Positions 44,292 through 52,680 of a stretch of DNA of 64,000 nt are shown here, one piece after another (positions within the stretch are counted from its first letter, which is position 1; each line of letters begins with the position of its first letter). Location of the stretch: contig CAWHVQ010000023.1 of NCBI GenBank assembly GCA_963832895.1, positions 1 to 64,000 on the forward strand. The letters run 5' to 3'. The stretch is from JAMXLO01 sp963832895. Lineage in GTDB: Bacteria > Pseudomonadota > Alphaproteobacteria > Acetobacterales > Acetobacteraceae. The notes under the pieces are model-generated. The model saw only the letters and a program-made list of their open reading frames with translations, had not been told where the DNA came from and did no database searches. Made by a program: the position numbers and the translations under genes.

Positions 44292-45382
44292 GTTCAGCTC
44301 GCCCACAAGCTGATCCAAAAGTATTGATTCGCGATCGTGCCCTTGCGCTCGGTTTCGACGCAGTAGGCTTCTCTGGCGCCGAACTGGGCGGAGAAGCACG
44401 CGCCCGGCTGGCCGAATTTCTCGTCGCCGGACAGCACGGGGACATGGGTTGGCTCGCATCTCGATCGAATGCACGCAGCAATCCGCGTGACCTATGGCCC
44501 GAGGCGCGCAGCGTGATCGCGCTTGGGCTTTCGTACGCTCCGGATGACGATCCGCTCGCCTCTCTCGGGCTCGCCGATCGTGGCACCATCTCGGTCTACG
44601 CCCGCAACCGCGACTATCACGACGTGGTGAAGGGCATGCTGAAGCACCTCGGTCAGTTCATCGTCGCGCGCATCGGCCCCGCGGTGAAAGTGTTCGTCGA
44701 TACCGCGCCGGTGATGGAGAAGCCGTTGGCGGAGCGCGCCGGGATCGGCTGGCAGGGCAAGCACACCAACCTCGTCTCCCGCACGCATGGCTCGTGGCTG
44801 TTCCTAGGTGAGATCTACACCACGCTCGACATCGCGCCCGACGAGCCGCACGCGGACCGCTGCGGCAGTTGCACACGCTGCCTCGACATCTGCCCGACCA
44901 ATGCGTTCCCGGCGCCTTACCGGCTCGATGCAACGCGTTGCATCTCCTACCTCACCATCGAACATCACGGTCCCATCCCGCGCGAGCTCCGCCCGTTGAT
45001 GGGCAATCATATCTATGGCTGCGACGATTGCCTTGCCGTGTGCCCGTGGAATCGCTTCGCCCATACCACGCCGCACGACAAGCTGCGTGCCCGCGCCGAA
45101 CTGGCCGCGCCGCATCTCGCGGACCTCGCCGCTCTGGACGATGCGGGTTTCCGCACCCTGTTCAGGGGGTCGCCCATCAAGCGCATCGGCCGCGACCGCT
45201 TCGTGCGCAATGTGCTGATCGCCATCGGCAACTCAGGCGACCTCGGCTTGCATCAGGTCGCTGCGCGGTTGACCAACGATGCGAACCCCGTTGTCGCCGA
45301 GGCCGCAGCCTGGGCGTGCGAGCGACTGCAGAGCGGATTGAAGGCTGGGGCCCGCAGACCGAACTCGCCCGCCGCCTGGTAA
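44288..45382 (+). CDS. queG: Epoxyqueuosine reductase QueG
   Basis: A TTG start at 44288, overlapping the queF stop and preceded by a G-rich tract, gives 364 residues. No ATG fits. VIALGLSYAPDDDP, then VFVDTAPVMEKPLAERAGIG and GKHTNLVSRTHGSWLFLGEI bind cobalamin and substrate. CGSCTRCLDICPTNA, CISYLTIE and CDDCLAVCPWNRF supply two 4Fe-4S clusters. A HEAT-like C-terminus follows. It makes queuosine, the last step of the pathway, and closes the operon. Confidence 0.95.
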   Translation: MSSARPQADPKVLIRDRALALGFDAVGFSGAELGGEARARLAEFLVAGQHGDMGWLASRSNARSNPRDLWPEARSVIALGLSYAPDDDPLASLGLADRGTISVYARNRDYHDVVKGMLKHLGQFIVARIGPAVKVFVDTAPVMEKPLAERAGIGWQGKHTNLVSRTHGSWLFLGEIYTTLDIAPDEPHADRCGSCTRCLDICPTNAFPAPYRLDATRCISYLTIEHHGPIPRELRPLMGNHIYGCDDCLAVCPWNRFAHTTPHDKLRARAELAAPHLADLAALDDAGFRTLFRGSPIKRIGRDRFVRNVLIAIGNSGDLGLHQVAARLTNDANPVVAEAAAWACERLQSGLKAGARRPNSPAAW

Positions 45383-45459
45383 TCACGTTGCGGTGACGGT
45401 CGCCGGCGCACCGGGCCGCCTGGAACTCAATGTTCGCAGGCAAGTCTGCATTCGGAACA

Positions 45460-45770
45460 TGCTTCAATCTTGCCGAATCCTCACGGATTCAGGGGCAAGT
45501 TTCGCGTGCAACATGGTGGACAGACCAATACCGAACCGCGAGCGCATCGCCGAGAACCTCGCCGGATCGCGCACGCTCGTGACCGCACTCAATTCGCGAA
45601 TCGGCTATGACAAGAAGGGAAGAATCGGCAAGCTTGCGCTTGCGGAGAACATCACGTTGAAGCAGGCGGCGGAACGACTCGGCTATGTCCGGCCGGAGGA
45701 TTTCGATCGCTGGGTTGTGCCGGCGGCGATGACGGAGCCGGGTGTCACGCTGCCAGGAGGCGGCGGCTGA
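45460..45770 (+). pseudogene. fumC: 3' remnant of class II fumarase (fumC)
   Basis: The frame reads SCRILTDSGASFACNMV, then PNRERIAENLAGSRTLVTAL, then NSRIGYDKKGRIGKLALAEN and AERLGYVRPEDFDRWVVP. This is the C-terminal about 100 residues of class II fumarase, with its usual N-x-x-IGYDK signature. No catalytic domains (GSSxMPxKxN loop) occur upstream. The rest of the gene is missing, so this is a relic, although the C-terminal domain could still be translated from a GTG or ATG near 45393-45510. Confidence 0.8.
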
Positions 45771-45997
45771 GTGGCCTGATCAAACGCAGCTTCTCTCTCG
45801 CCGGCCACCGCACCAGCGTGGCGCTGGAACAGGAATTTTGGGCGGCATTGATGCATATTGCGGCCGGCCGGCAGCAGACCCTGACAGCATTGGTGGCCGC
45901 AGCCGACGTCGAGCGTGGTGACGGCCGTCCGCTGGCCTCGGCGTTGCGGATATTGGCGCTGCGCGAATTCTTTCCCGCGACGTTAACGCCTCTCTAA
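45767..45997 (+). CDS. Ribbon-helix-helix (RHH_4) protein, probable CTG start
   Basis: The frame is too short for most ORF lists. It encodes SGLIKRSFSLAGHRTSVALE, then EFWAALMHIAAGRQQTLTAL and RPLASALRILALREFF, the RHH_4 pattern. No ATG, GTG or TTG precedes the family start. A perfect AGGAGG (45755-45760) lies 6 bp before CTG at 45767, which I take as the start (76 residues). RHH_4 proteins are presumed DNA-binding. The ribosome site is shared with the end of the fumC remnant, suggesting old coupling. Confidence 0.65.
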   Translation: MSGLIKRSFSLAGHRTSVALEQEFWAALMHIAAGRQQTLTALVAAADVERGDGRPLASALRILALREFFPATLTPL

Positions 45998-46047
45998 ACC
46001 GTAGGTTGCATTGTCTGCCCTCGATAACCACTAAGAGGGAAAATCCC

Positions 46048-46224
46048 ATGCATGGAGCCAGTATCCAGGCATCCCGGACCGTCAAAGTGAGCGAGCTGAT
46101 CCTGTCAGATCGCCTGATTGCCCTGGCCGAGGATGCGGACCGAGCCGGCTACACCACCACTGCCGAGCAACTGGTGACGCTGGCGTGCACTGTGTTCGAC
46201 GAGGCAGCGAACAAGCCGCACTGA
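46048..46224 (+). CDS. Conserved small protein (58 aa)
   Basis: The ATG at 46048 follows AAGAGGGAAA. VKVSELILSDRLIALAEDAD, then AGYTTTAEQLVTLACTVFDE reads as two amphipathic helices without Cys or membrane segments. Similar short proteins are common in Alphaproteobacteria next to tRNA genes. Function unknown. Confidence 0.65.
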   Translation: MHGASIQASRTVKVSELILSDRLIALAEDADRAGYTTTAEQLVTLACTVFDEAANKPH

Positions 46225-46243
46225 CGCGGCGACTATTGCTGGA

Positions 46244-46318
46244 TGGTGGGCGCGACAGGGATTGAACCTGTGGCCCCTGCCATGTCAAGGCAGTGCTCTC
46301 CCGCTGAGCTACGCGCCC
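46244..46318 (-). tRNA. tRNA-Val(GAC)
   Basis: The acceptor stem GGGCGCG/CGCGCCC closes, with discriminator A and encoded CCA. The anticodon stem CTGCC/GGCAG holds loop TTGACAT, giving GAC (codons GUC/GUU). Confidence 0.95.
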
Positions 46319-46396
46319 ATCCGCAGAAAAAAATACGCGTCTACCCCGCCACGGGCAAGCTTGGGTCGTGACAGCGCAGGCCGTGGCGGCTTCTAT

Positions 46397-47284
46397 ATGG
46401 CTATGGACGTGCCAGTCGCCGCCTCGACCACTTCGCCTGACCCCATCGTGGTGCTGCGGCCGGCACAGCAGACAATCCCCGTGGTGTTTGCCTCGCCGCA
46501 TTCGGGGCGCAGTTATCCGGACGAATTGCTCGCCGCATCCCGGCTGGATGGCCAGAGCCTGCGCCGGAGCGAGGATGGCTTCGTCGACGAACTGTTTGCC
46601 GCGGCGCCGGAGCATGGCGCCCCGCTGCTCGCCGCCACCTTCCCGCGGGCCTGGTGCGATGCCAATCGCGAACCTTGGGAGCTCGACCCCGCGATGTTCG
46701 CCGACCGGCTGCCATCCTGGGTCAACACAACGAGTGCCCGGGTCGGTGCGGGCCTCGGCACGATCGCCCGCGTTGTCGCCTCCGGCGAGACGATCTATCG
46801 CGACAAACTGTCATTCGCGGATGCCGAACGGCGCATCCGCACCTGTTGGCAGCCGTTCCACAATGCTTTGGCCGAGCTGATCGCTGAGACCCGCACCGAT
46901 TTCGGGCATTGTCTGCTGATCGATTGCCACTCCATGCCGACGCACGGCCATGCCACCCGGTCCGGGTCAAGGGCGGCCGACTTCGTAATCGGCGACGCCC
47001 ATGGCACCGCCTGTTCACCGCGTGTAGCTCGAATGGTCGAGGCGCTACTGGTGGAGTTGGGCTACAGCGTCCGACGCAATGACCCTTACGCCGGTGGCTA
47101 CATCACCCGGCACTACGGCCGCCCACGCGAGGGCATGCATGCGTTACAGATCGAGATCGCGCGCGAGCTCTACATGGATGAGAGCCGAATCGAGCGGCTG
47201 CCCGGCTTCGCGGCAGTGCGGCAGAGGATTACCCAGCTGATCGCCGGCCTCGCGAAGGCCGAGGGCGTTCTGAGCGAGGGCTGA
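46397..47284 (+). CDS. N-formylglutamate amidohydrolase family protein
   Basis: The ATG at 46397 gives 295 residues. VVFASPHSGRSYPDELL, then DGFVDELFAAAPEHGAPLL, DANREPWELDPAMF and LIDCHSMPTHG with probable metal-binding His and Asp match the N-formylglutamate amidohydrolase (HutG-like) family. RPREGMHALQIEIARELYMD is the C-terminal signature. It hydrolyses N-formylglutamate to formate and glutamate in histidine breakdown, but no hut genes are near, so the substrate may differ. Confidence 0.88.
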   Translation: MAMDVPVAASTTSPDPIVVLRPAQQTIPVVFASPHSGRSYPDELLAASRLDGQSLRRSEDGFVDELFAAAPEHGAPLLAATFPRAWCDANREPWELDPAMFADRLPSWVNTTSARVGAGLGTIARVVASGETIYRDKLSFADAERRIRTCWQPFHNALAELIAETRTDFGHCLLIDCHSMPTHGHATRSGSRAADFVIGDAHGTACSPRVARMVEALLVELGYSVRRNDPYAGGYITRHYGRPREGMHALQIEIARELYMDESRIERLPGFAAVRQRITQLIAGLAKAEGVLSEG

Positions 47285-47305
47285 CCGGGAAGCGGACGAA
47301 AAAAA

Positions 47306-47328
47306 TGGCGGCGCTTGTGGCGCCGCCA
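47306..47328. terminator. Hairpin after the amidohydrolase gene
   Basis: TGGCGGCGC pairs with GCGCCGCCA around a short loop. A run of A (AAAAAA) precedes it and AGTTT follows, so on the minus strand it is a textbook intrinsic terminator and on the plus strand a weaker one. It closes the plus-strand amidohydrolase gene 22 bp after its stop. Confidence 0.6.
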
Positions 47329-47509
47329 AGTTTAGGGAGGAAACGTCCAAGAAAGCAGACAGCGCGGTCAGGGACCGCATTGCTGCGATGCACAAATTAG
47401 GCGAGCGGTCATTCGCGTGCAAGCGATTTTTCGCAATGCACCATCACGGAACCGAGATCGCCGGCGCCTGGCAACCATCCGCTAAGGCTTGGCCGGTATC
47501 ATCGCGCTT

Positions 47510-48298
47510 ATGCGGTGGTTCTGCCTCGCAGTCGTGACGTTGCTGGCGGTTGGCGGGCCCGCCGAGGCCCAGTCGATGTTCCTTTCGTCGGTAAGCCCGG
47601 GGTTGTTGTGCCGATCGGCGGTCGCGGCGGCCGAACGGGCAAGCGGCATTCCGGCGTATCTGCTTGCCGCGATCAATCACGTGGAGAGCGGGCGGCGTGA
47701 TCCAGCGACCGGGACGGTGCATCCCTGGCCGTGGACCGTGAATGCCGAGGGCGCAGGCTCGTTCTATGAAACCAAGGCCGACGCGGTGGCGGCGGTGCGC
47801 GCAATGCAGGCGCGCGGCGTCCAGTCGATCGATGTCGGCTGCGGACAGATCAATCTGATGCACCATCCTGACGCGTTCGCGAGCCTCGAGCAGGCGTTCG
47901 ACCCGCAGGCCAACGCCGCCTATGCGGCGCGCTTCCTCAAGGAACTGTTCGCGCAGACCGGCGACTGGAGCAAAGCGGCGGCGATGTACCACTCGGCAAC
48001 CCCGGAACTGGGCGCGGAGTACCAGCAAAAGGTACTCGCGGTCTGGCCGGAGGAGCAGCGCTTGGCCGGCCTCGTGGGCGCGACACCGCTGGCCCAGGCC
48101 TGGAGCGCCACGATGACCGCGCCGGCGCCGGGGTTCACGCGCGTCCTGCGCGAGCAGCCGACGGGGATGGCGCCGGGGCCACATGTCATCATGCTCCCCA
48201 ATGTCGGCGGTGTGACGGCGCCCGGCCGTGGGCTGGATGCCTACCGGGCAATGCCGATCGGCCTCGCATTTCAGCCGTCGCGGCGCATCGGCGGATAG
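47510..48298 (+). CDS. Lytic transglycosylase SLT-domain protein
   Basis: The ATG at 47510 gives 262 residues. A Sec signal (RWFCLAVVTLLAVGGPAEA) precedes an SLT fold: IPAYLLAAINHVESGRRDPA with the catalytic Glu, IDVGCGQINLMHHPDAF, then FDPQANAAYAARFLKELF and WSKAAAMYHS. These enzymes cleave peptidoglycan in the periplasm, often to insert envelope machines. Pro-rich C-terminus of unknown role. No secretion-system genes are next to it. Confidence 0.87.
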   Translation: MRWFCLAVVTLLAVGGPAEAQSMFLSSVSPGLLCRSAVAAAERASGIPAYLLAAINHVESGRRDPATGTVHPWPWTVNAEGAGSFYETKADAVAAVRAMQARGVQSIDVGCGQINLMHHPDAFASLEQAFDPQANAAYAARFLKELFAQTGDWSKAAAMYHSATPELGAEYQQKVLAVWPEEQRLAGLVGATPLAQAWSATMTAPAPGFTRVLREQPTGMAPGPHVIMLPNVGGVTAPGRGLDAYRAMPIGLAFQPSRRIGG

Positions 48299-48300
48299 CC

Positions 48301-49425
48301 TCAGGCGGCGAACTCGGCGCGGATCAACGCGGAGTGCTCGCCAATCGCAGGCACCGGACCGAGTGTGCGTCGGCCATCACTGAACAGCACCGGTGGCGCG
48401 GCGAGTGAGACCGGGCCGTTCGGGGTATCGACCGTCGCCCGGCGCAATGCTGGATGATGGGAGAACGCCGCGACATCGTTGACAAATCCGTATGCCGTAT
48501 TGGCGGCACGCAGTTTCTCGGCTGCCGTTTCGCGCGACAGACGCGCGAATGCGCTCGCGATATGCGCATCCACCATCGCGCGGTTTTCGACACGAACAAC
48601 GTTGGTCGTGAAACCTTCGCGTTGCGGCAACTCGGGTTCGTCGAGGAACCTTGCACAGAACTCCACCCATTCGCGTTCATTCTGGATTGAGATCAGCACC
48701 AGCGCGCCATCCTCGGTGGCGAATGCGCCGTAGGGACAGATCGATGGATGCGCCAGGCCGAGCCGTTCCGGCGCGCGGCCGGTGCCCTCGTAGAACAGCA
48801 GCGGCACGTTCATCCAATCGGCCATGCCGTCGAACAGGCTGACCTTGAGGCCCTTGCCGCGGGCGGTGATGCCGCGCTCGATCAGTGCCTCAAGCACGCC
48901 GGCGTGCGCTGCCATGCCGCAGGCAATGTCGCAGGCGGAAACGCCGACGCGGCCAGGGCCCGCGGGATGGCCGGTGATCATCGCCAAACCGGATTCCGCC
49001 TGCACCAGTAGGTCATACGCCTTCATCGCGGCGTAGTCGCCGGTATCGCCATAGCCAGAGATGTCCACGGTGATCAGCCGCGGAAACCGCTCTCGCAGAG
49101 TTTCGGAACCGAAGCCCGCGCGAGCCGCCGCACCCGGGGCGAGGTTCTGAATGAATACATCCGCCCGCTCGAGGATGCGGTGCAGCAGCGCCGCTTCATC
49201 CGGCTGCTTGATGTCGGCGACGAGGCTCTGCTTGCCGCGGTTGAGCCAGACGAAATAGCTGGACAGCCCCTTCGCCGCCTTGTCGTAACCGCGCGCGAAG
49301 TCGCCGTCCGCCCGCTCGATCTTGATGACGCGCGCGCCGGCGTCGGCGAGGCGCGAGCTGCAATATGGTGCCGCCACCGCCTGTTCGATCGACACGACGA
49401 GCAGGCCGTCCAGGGGCTTGTGCAT
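48301..49425 (-). CDS. Class III CoA transferase (CaiB/BaiF)
   Basis: The ATG at 49425 after GGAGAGG gives 374 residues. LLVVSIEQAVAAPYCSSRLA, then ARVIKIERADGDFARG and the nucleophilic Asp138 in KAYDLLVQAESG are family hallmarks. HPSICPYGAFATEDGALVL is also conserved. It moves CoA between carboxylic acids; substrates are not evident. Its stop is 2 bp from the convergent SLT gene. Confidence 0.88.
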   Translation of the reverse strand: MHKPLDGLLVVSIEQAVAAPYCSSRLADAGARVIKIERADGDFARGYDKAAKGLSSYFVWLNRGKQSLVADIKQPDEAALLHRILERADVFIQNLAPGAAARAGFGSETLRERFPRLITVDISGYGDTGDYAAMKAYDLLVQAESGLAMITGHPAGPGRVGVSACDIACGMAAHAGVLEALIERGITARGKGLKVSLFDGMADWMNVPLLFYEGTGRAPERLGLAHPSICPYGAFATEDGALVLISIQNEREWVEFCARFLDEPELPQREGFTTNVVRVENRAMVDAHIASAFARLSRETAAEKLRAANTAYGFVNDVAAFSHHPALRRATVDTPNGPVSLAAPPVLFSDGRRTLGPVPAIGEHSALIRAEFAA

Positions 49426-49695
49426 GACGCCGACCTCTCCGCTGCGAGAGGCTATGCCGATCCCATCTCGCTCACGCGCGGTCAAGTGGCGGCATCGACC
49501 AGGTGTTTCGAACCGCAGCCGCCGGGAGCGGGGGTTACCACACGATCTGCTCAGAACTGTATGCGAAGGGACTTTCAGATCATCGTGGCCTTTTGGGCTG
49601 ATTCTGAAAGAGGGTTGTGAAAGAGAAATCCCGAGGATTTGCCGTCTGAGGCCAACCATGCGCAAACGGCTGTTTGTGAAAGACTTCGAGCTCGC

Positions 49696-50253
49696 ATGAA
49701 CCCTTATTGGCCGCCGACAACCCTGACAAACTGGCTTGCCGCGCTGCGGGCGGGTGAAGTCGTGGCCGCGCCAGCCGAGGGCGTGTACGGCTATTGCTGC
49801 GACCCGTTTAGCGAAACGGCCCTTTGCAAATTAATGGATATCAAGCAGCGCAGCACCCGGAAGGGCTTGATCGTGCTTATTCAACACGAGCGCCAGTTAG
49901 GTGCGGTGTGTGATCCGTTAGGCAAGGTTGAACGGGAGGCTGTCACGACCTACTGGGTGGATGGGCAACCTCCCACGACGCTGATTCTCGCCGCCAAACA
50001 AGGGCTATCCCAGCTACTCACGGGCGGGCGCGACACGCTGGCTGTCCGCTGCGCGCGGGCAGGCCACATGCAAGAATATCTCGCCGCGTGGGGTCATCCT
50101 CTTGTCAGCACCAGCTTAAATAACAGCGGCGAAGCGCCTGCCACTGAGGTCTCCACGATTCCCGCCGACGTGGTGGCTCTGACTCTGCCCAGGCCTCTAT
50201 CGGGCATCCCCAGCCGAATTTACGATTGCGCGGGGAGGCGATGGGTGAGGTGA
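49696..50253 (+). CDS. tsaC: Threonylcarbamoyl-AMP synthase, short TsaC type
   Basis: A 185-residue protein. VVAAPAEGVYGYCCDPFSET, then LMDIKQRSTRKGLIVLIQHE and LAVRCARAGHMQEYL, then PLVSTSLNNSGEAPATEV match the Sua5/YciO/YrdC fold in its short TsaC form, best resembling gammaproteobacterial proteins. It makes L-threonylcarbamoyl-AMP for t6A37 of tRNA. Codon use includes TTA and other A/T-rich codons uncommon in neighbours, a hint of horizontal transfer. The upstream 49426-49695 stretch holds no gene, only an imperfect inverted repeat CTTTCAGATCA...TGATTCTGAAAG. Confidence 0.83.
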   Translation: MNPYWPPTTLTNWLAALRAGEVVAAPAEGVYGYCCDPFSETALCKLMDIKQRSTRKGLIVLIQHERQLGAVCDPLGKVEREAVTTYWVDGQPPTTLILAAKQGLSQLLTGGRDTLAVRCARAGHMQEYLAAWGHPLVSTSLNNSGEAPATEVSTIPADVVALTLPRPLSGIPSRIYDCAGRRWVR

Positions 50254-50313
50254 CCTTGGCGTACGATCTTGAACAGATCGTGTGGTGATGACACCCAGCG
50301 GCGTTCCCAGGGA

Positions 50314-50775
50314 ATGAAGGTCCGGATCATTCAATTCGCCGCCACCATTCTCACGGCGCTTGCCCTTGTGCCTGGCGGGGCTCACGTACTCGAACTACCG
50401 AACAAGATTGATCTCGCGCAGGCACAGTATGTGGCTGTGCAGCAGATTTATCGCGGCTGGGCGCTGCTCGGCATTGTGCTGATTGCAGCTCTGCTGGCCA
50501 ATCTCGGGTCGGCTATCGTCGCGCGCAGCCAGAGGATGCCAATGCTGTTCGCTGCGGCTGCCGCCGTCCTGCTCGGAGCCACACTTGCGATCTTCTTCAT
50601 ATGGACATTCACGGTCAATCAGGTGACCGACAATTGGACCGTGGCGCCTGATAACTGGGAGGTACTTCGCGCCAGGTGGGAGTACTCGCATGCGACAAAT
50701 GCTGCGTTGACCTTCCTCGCGCTGTGCTCAGCCGCAGCTTCTGGATCGACGTGGCGAGGATCGCAGGCTCAGTAG
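50314..50775 (+). CDS. DUF1772-like membrane protein
   Basis: The ATG at 50314 gives 153 residues with four hydrophobic segments: IIQFAATILTALALVPGGAH, then GWALLGIVLIAALLANLGSA, MLFAAAAAVLLGATLAIFFI and ATNAALTFLALCSAAA. FTVNQVTDNWTVAPDNWEVL and RARWEYSHATN match the DUF1772 (anthrone-oxygenase-like) family. Its role in bacteria is not established. Confidence 0.72.
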   Translation: MKVRIIQFAATILTALALVPGGAHVLELPNKIDLAQAQYVAVQQIYRGWALLGIVLIAALLANLGSAIVARSQRMPMLFAAAAAVLLGATLAIFFIWTFTVNQVTDNWTVAPDNWEVLRARWEYSHATNAALTFLALCSAAASGSTWRGSQAQ

Positions 50776-51935
50776 CTTCGCGGTAGGTCGAGGACGTGCT
50801 CCGCGATATACGACAGGATCAGGTTGGTGCTGATCGGCGCCACCTGGTAAAGCCGCGTCTCGCGGTATTTGCGCTCCACATCGTATTCTTCCGCAAAGCC
50901 GAAGCCGCCGTGAGTCTGCAGGCACGCCTCGGCCGCCGCCCAGGAGGCGTCCGCGCCGAGCAGCTTGGCCATGTTGGCCTCTTCGCCGGGCGTTTGTCCG
51001 GCCTCGAACTTTTGGCAGCCCTCGCGGATCATCAGTTCGGCGGCGCGCATCTGCGCATAGGCGCGCGCGAGCGGGAACTGGATGCCCTGGTTCTGACCGA
51101 TCGGCCGGCCGAACACCTGGCGGTCACGCGCGTAGTCGGTGGCCTTCTTCAGGAACCAGCGCGCGTCGCCGATGCACTCTGCCGAGATCAGCAGGCGCTC
51201 GGCATTCATGCCGTCGAGTATGTAGCGGAAGCCGCGGCCCTCCTCGCCGATCAGGTTCTCGGCCGGCACGATCAGGTTGTCGAAGAAAATCTCGGTCGAG
51301 TTGTGGTTCATCATGGTTCGCAGCGGGCGGATGGTCATGCCGTGGCCGATGGACGCGCGCATGTCGACGATGAAGGTGGAGAGCCCGTCGGTGCGCCGCT
51401 TCGCCTGGTCGCGCGGCGTGGTGCGCGCGAGCAGCAGCATCAGGTCCGAATGCTCGGCGCGGCTGGTCCACACCTTCTGGCCGTTCACCACATAGTGGTC
51501 GTCCTCCCGCCTGGCGAAAGTGCGAAGCGAGGTGGTGTCGGTGCCGCTGGTCGGTTCGGTAACGCCGAACGCCTGCAGGCGCAGTTCACCCGTTGCGATC
51601 TTGGACAGGTAGTCCTGTTTCTGCTTCGGCGAGCCGTGCCGCAGGATGGTGCCCATGATGTACATCTGTGCGTGGCAGGCGGCGCCGTTGCAGCCCTCGG
51701 CATGGATCGTCTCGAGGATTGCCGCAGCAGCCGACAGCGGCAGGCCAGCGCCACCGTACTCCTCGGGGATCAGTGCGGCGAGATAGCCGGCCTCAGTGAG
51801 GGCGTTGACGAACGCGGTGGGATAGGTGCGGTCGCGATCCAGGTTGCGCCAGTATTCGCCGGGGAAGCGGGCGCAGAGTTTTGCCACTTCGGCGCGGATC
51901 TCGGCGTGTGGATCGGTGGGAAGGGGGTGGTCCAT
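50769..51935 (-). CDS. Acyl-CoA dehydrogenase
   Basis: The ATG at 51935 after GGGAGA gives 388 residues. AFGVTEPTSGTDTTSLRTFA, then HYVVNGQKVWTSRAEHSDLM and QTHGGFGFAEEYDVERKYRE are family signatures. The usual C-terminal catalytic Glu (Y-E-G-T) is replaced by YQVAPISTNL, whereas DGMNAERLLIS retains a Glu at the position used as base by isovaleryl- and long-chain acyl-CoA dehydrogenases. Substrate unknown. It overlaps the convergent DUF1772 gene by 7 bp. Confidence 0.88.
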   Translation of the reverse strand: MDHPLPTDPHAEIRAEVAKLCARFPGEYWRNLDRDRTYPTAFVNALTEAGYLAALIPEEYGGAGLPLSAAAAILETIHAEGCNGAACHAQMYIMGTILRHGSPKQKQDYLSKIATGELRLQAFGVTEPTSGTDTTSLRTFARREDDHYVVNGQKVWTSRAEHSDLMLLLARTTPRDQAKRRTDGLSTFIVDMRASIGHGMTIRPLRTMMNHNSTEIFFDNLIVPAENLIGEEGRGFRYILDGMNAERLLISAECIGDARWFLKKATDYARDRQVFGRPIGQNQGIQFPLARAYAQMRAAELMIREGCQKFEAGQTPGEEANMAKLLGADASWAAAEACLQTHGGFGFAEEYDVERKYRETRLYQVAPISTNLILSYIAEHVLDLPRSY

Positions 51936-52067
51936 TACGGTCTCCCGAGGCTCGCCTCGCGTGCTTAGGCGCCTGGGTGCGGGCGTGCAAGCGACCGGCC
52001 AGAGCGTCTCGGTGCCCGCTGTCGCGGCGGGAGGTTTCTCAAACGAGATACTCAAAGATGTGCGAGA

Positions 52068-52187
52068 TCATAACGGCGTCGGCATTGGCTCCGGAGGACG
52101 CGGATCGGGCCGGGGCGGCAATTCAATCGGAGGCTGCGGCGACGGATTGGGATCCGGACGCGGGTTTGGCGAAGCGGGCATTGTCAT
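52068..52187 (-). CDS. Proline-rich mini-protein (39 aa)
   Basis: A minus-strand frame from ATG at 52187 with GTGGAG just upstream encodes MTMPASPNPRPDPNPSPQPP and ends PEPMPTPL. Very short Pro/Asp-rich proteins of this style are frequent in Alphaproteobacteria, but none has a known role to me. It is the only candidate gene in the 412-bp gap between the acyl-CoA dehydrogenase and the next gene. Confidence 0.4.
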   Translation of the reverse strand: MTMPASPNPRPDPNPSPQPPIELPPRPDPRPPEPMPTPL

Positions 52188-52347
52188 CTCCACAGTTCGC
52201 ACTCCCGAACGGGTGATGCGGGCGTCTGGTTGCCAGGCGCATTACGAACACTTCATCGGCCACCAAATTTCTGCCGCGATGGTGCCGCCAAGCCGACGCG
52301 CCACGACCCCACAGTCTGCGCACGGCAACAACCGGGAGGATAAGACT

Positions 52348-52602
52348 ATGCGCAAGACCCTGATCGCTCTCGCGGCCACCACAGGCCTGATCGGCCTGGG
52401 AACAATCAGCGCATCGGCTGCACCGGTCGCTCCAGTGCACGTGCCGGCGCAGGCATCCGCTGTTCAGCAGGCCGATTGGTATTGCGGCCAGCGCTGTCAG
52501 GCCTCGCGCCATGCGCGTTGGGAACACCATGCGTGGCGCGAGCACCACCGACCCTATTACGGCTACAACAGCTATTATGGAAACCCCTACTACCGCCGCT
52601 GA
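52348..52602 (+). CDS. Small exported His/Tyr-rich protein
   Basis: The ATG at 52348 after GGGAGGA gives 84 residues. Residues 1-25 form a Sec signal ending in ISASAA. The mature part has C-G-Q-R-C and a His/Arg/Tyr-rich tail (RWEHHAWREHHRPYYGYNS), which could bind metal. Similar small periplasmic proteins are common in Rhodospirillales and Rhizobiales. Function unknown. Confidence 0.7.
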   Translation: MRKTLIALAATTGLIGLGTISASAAPVAPVHVPAQASAVQQADWYCGQRCQASRHARWEHHAWREHHRPYYGYNSYYGNPYYRR

Positions 52603-52680
52603 TTTCAGCCGGGCATGGCGCCCCTTCGCGGGTCTCCGTTGGCGGAGTAGCCTGTGGAGAAATACCAACGAGGAAGCGCC

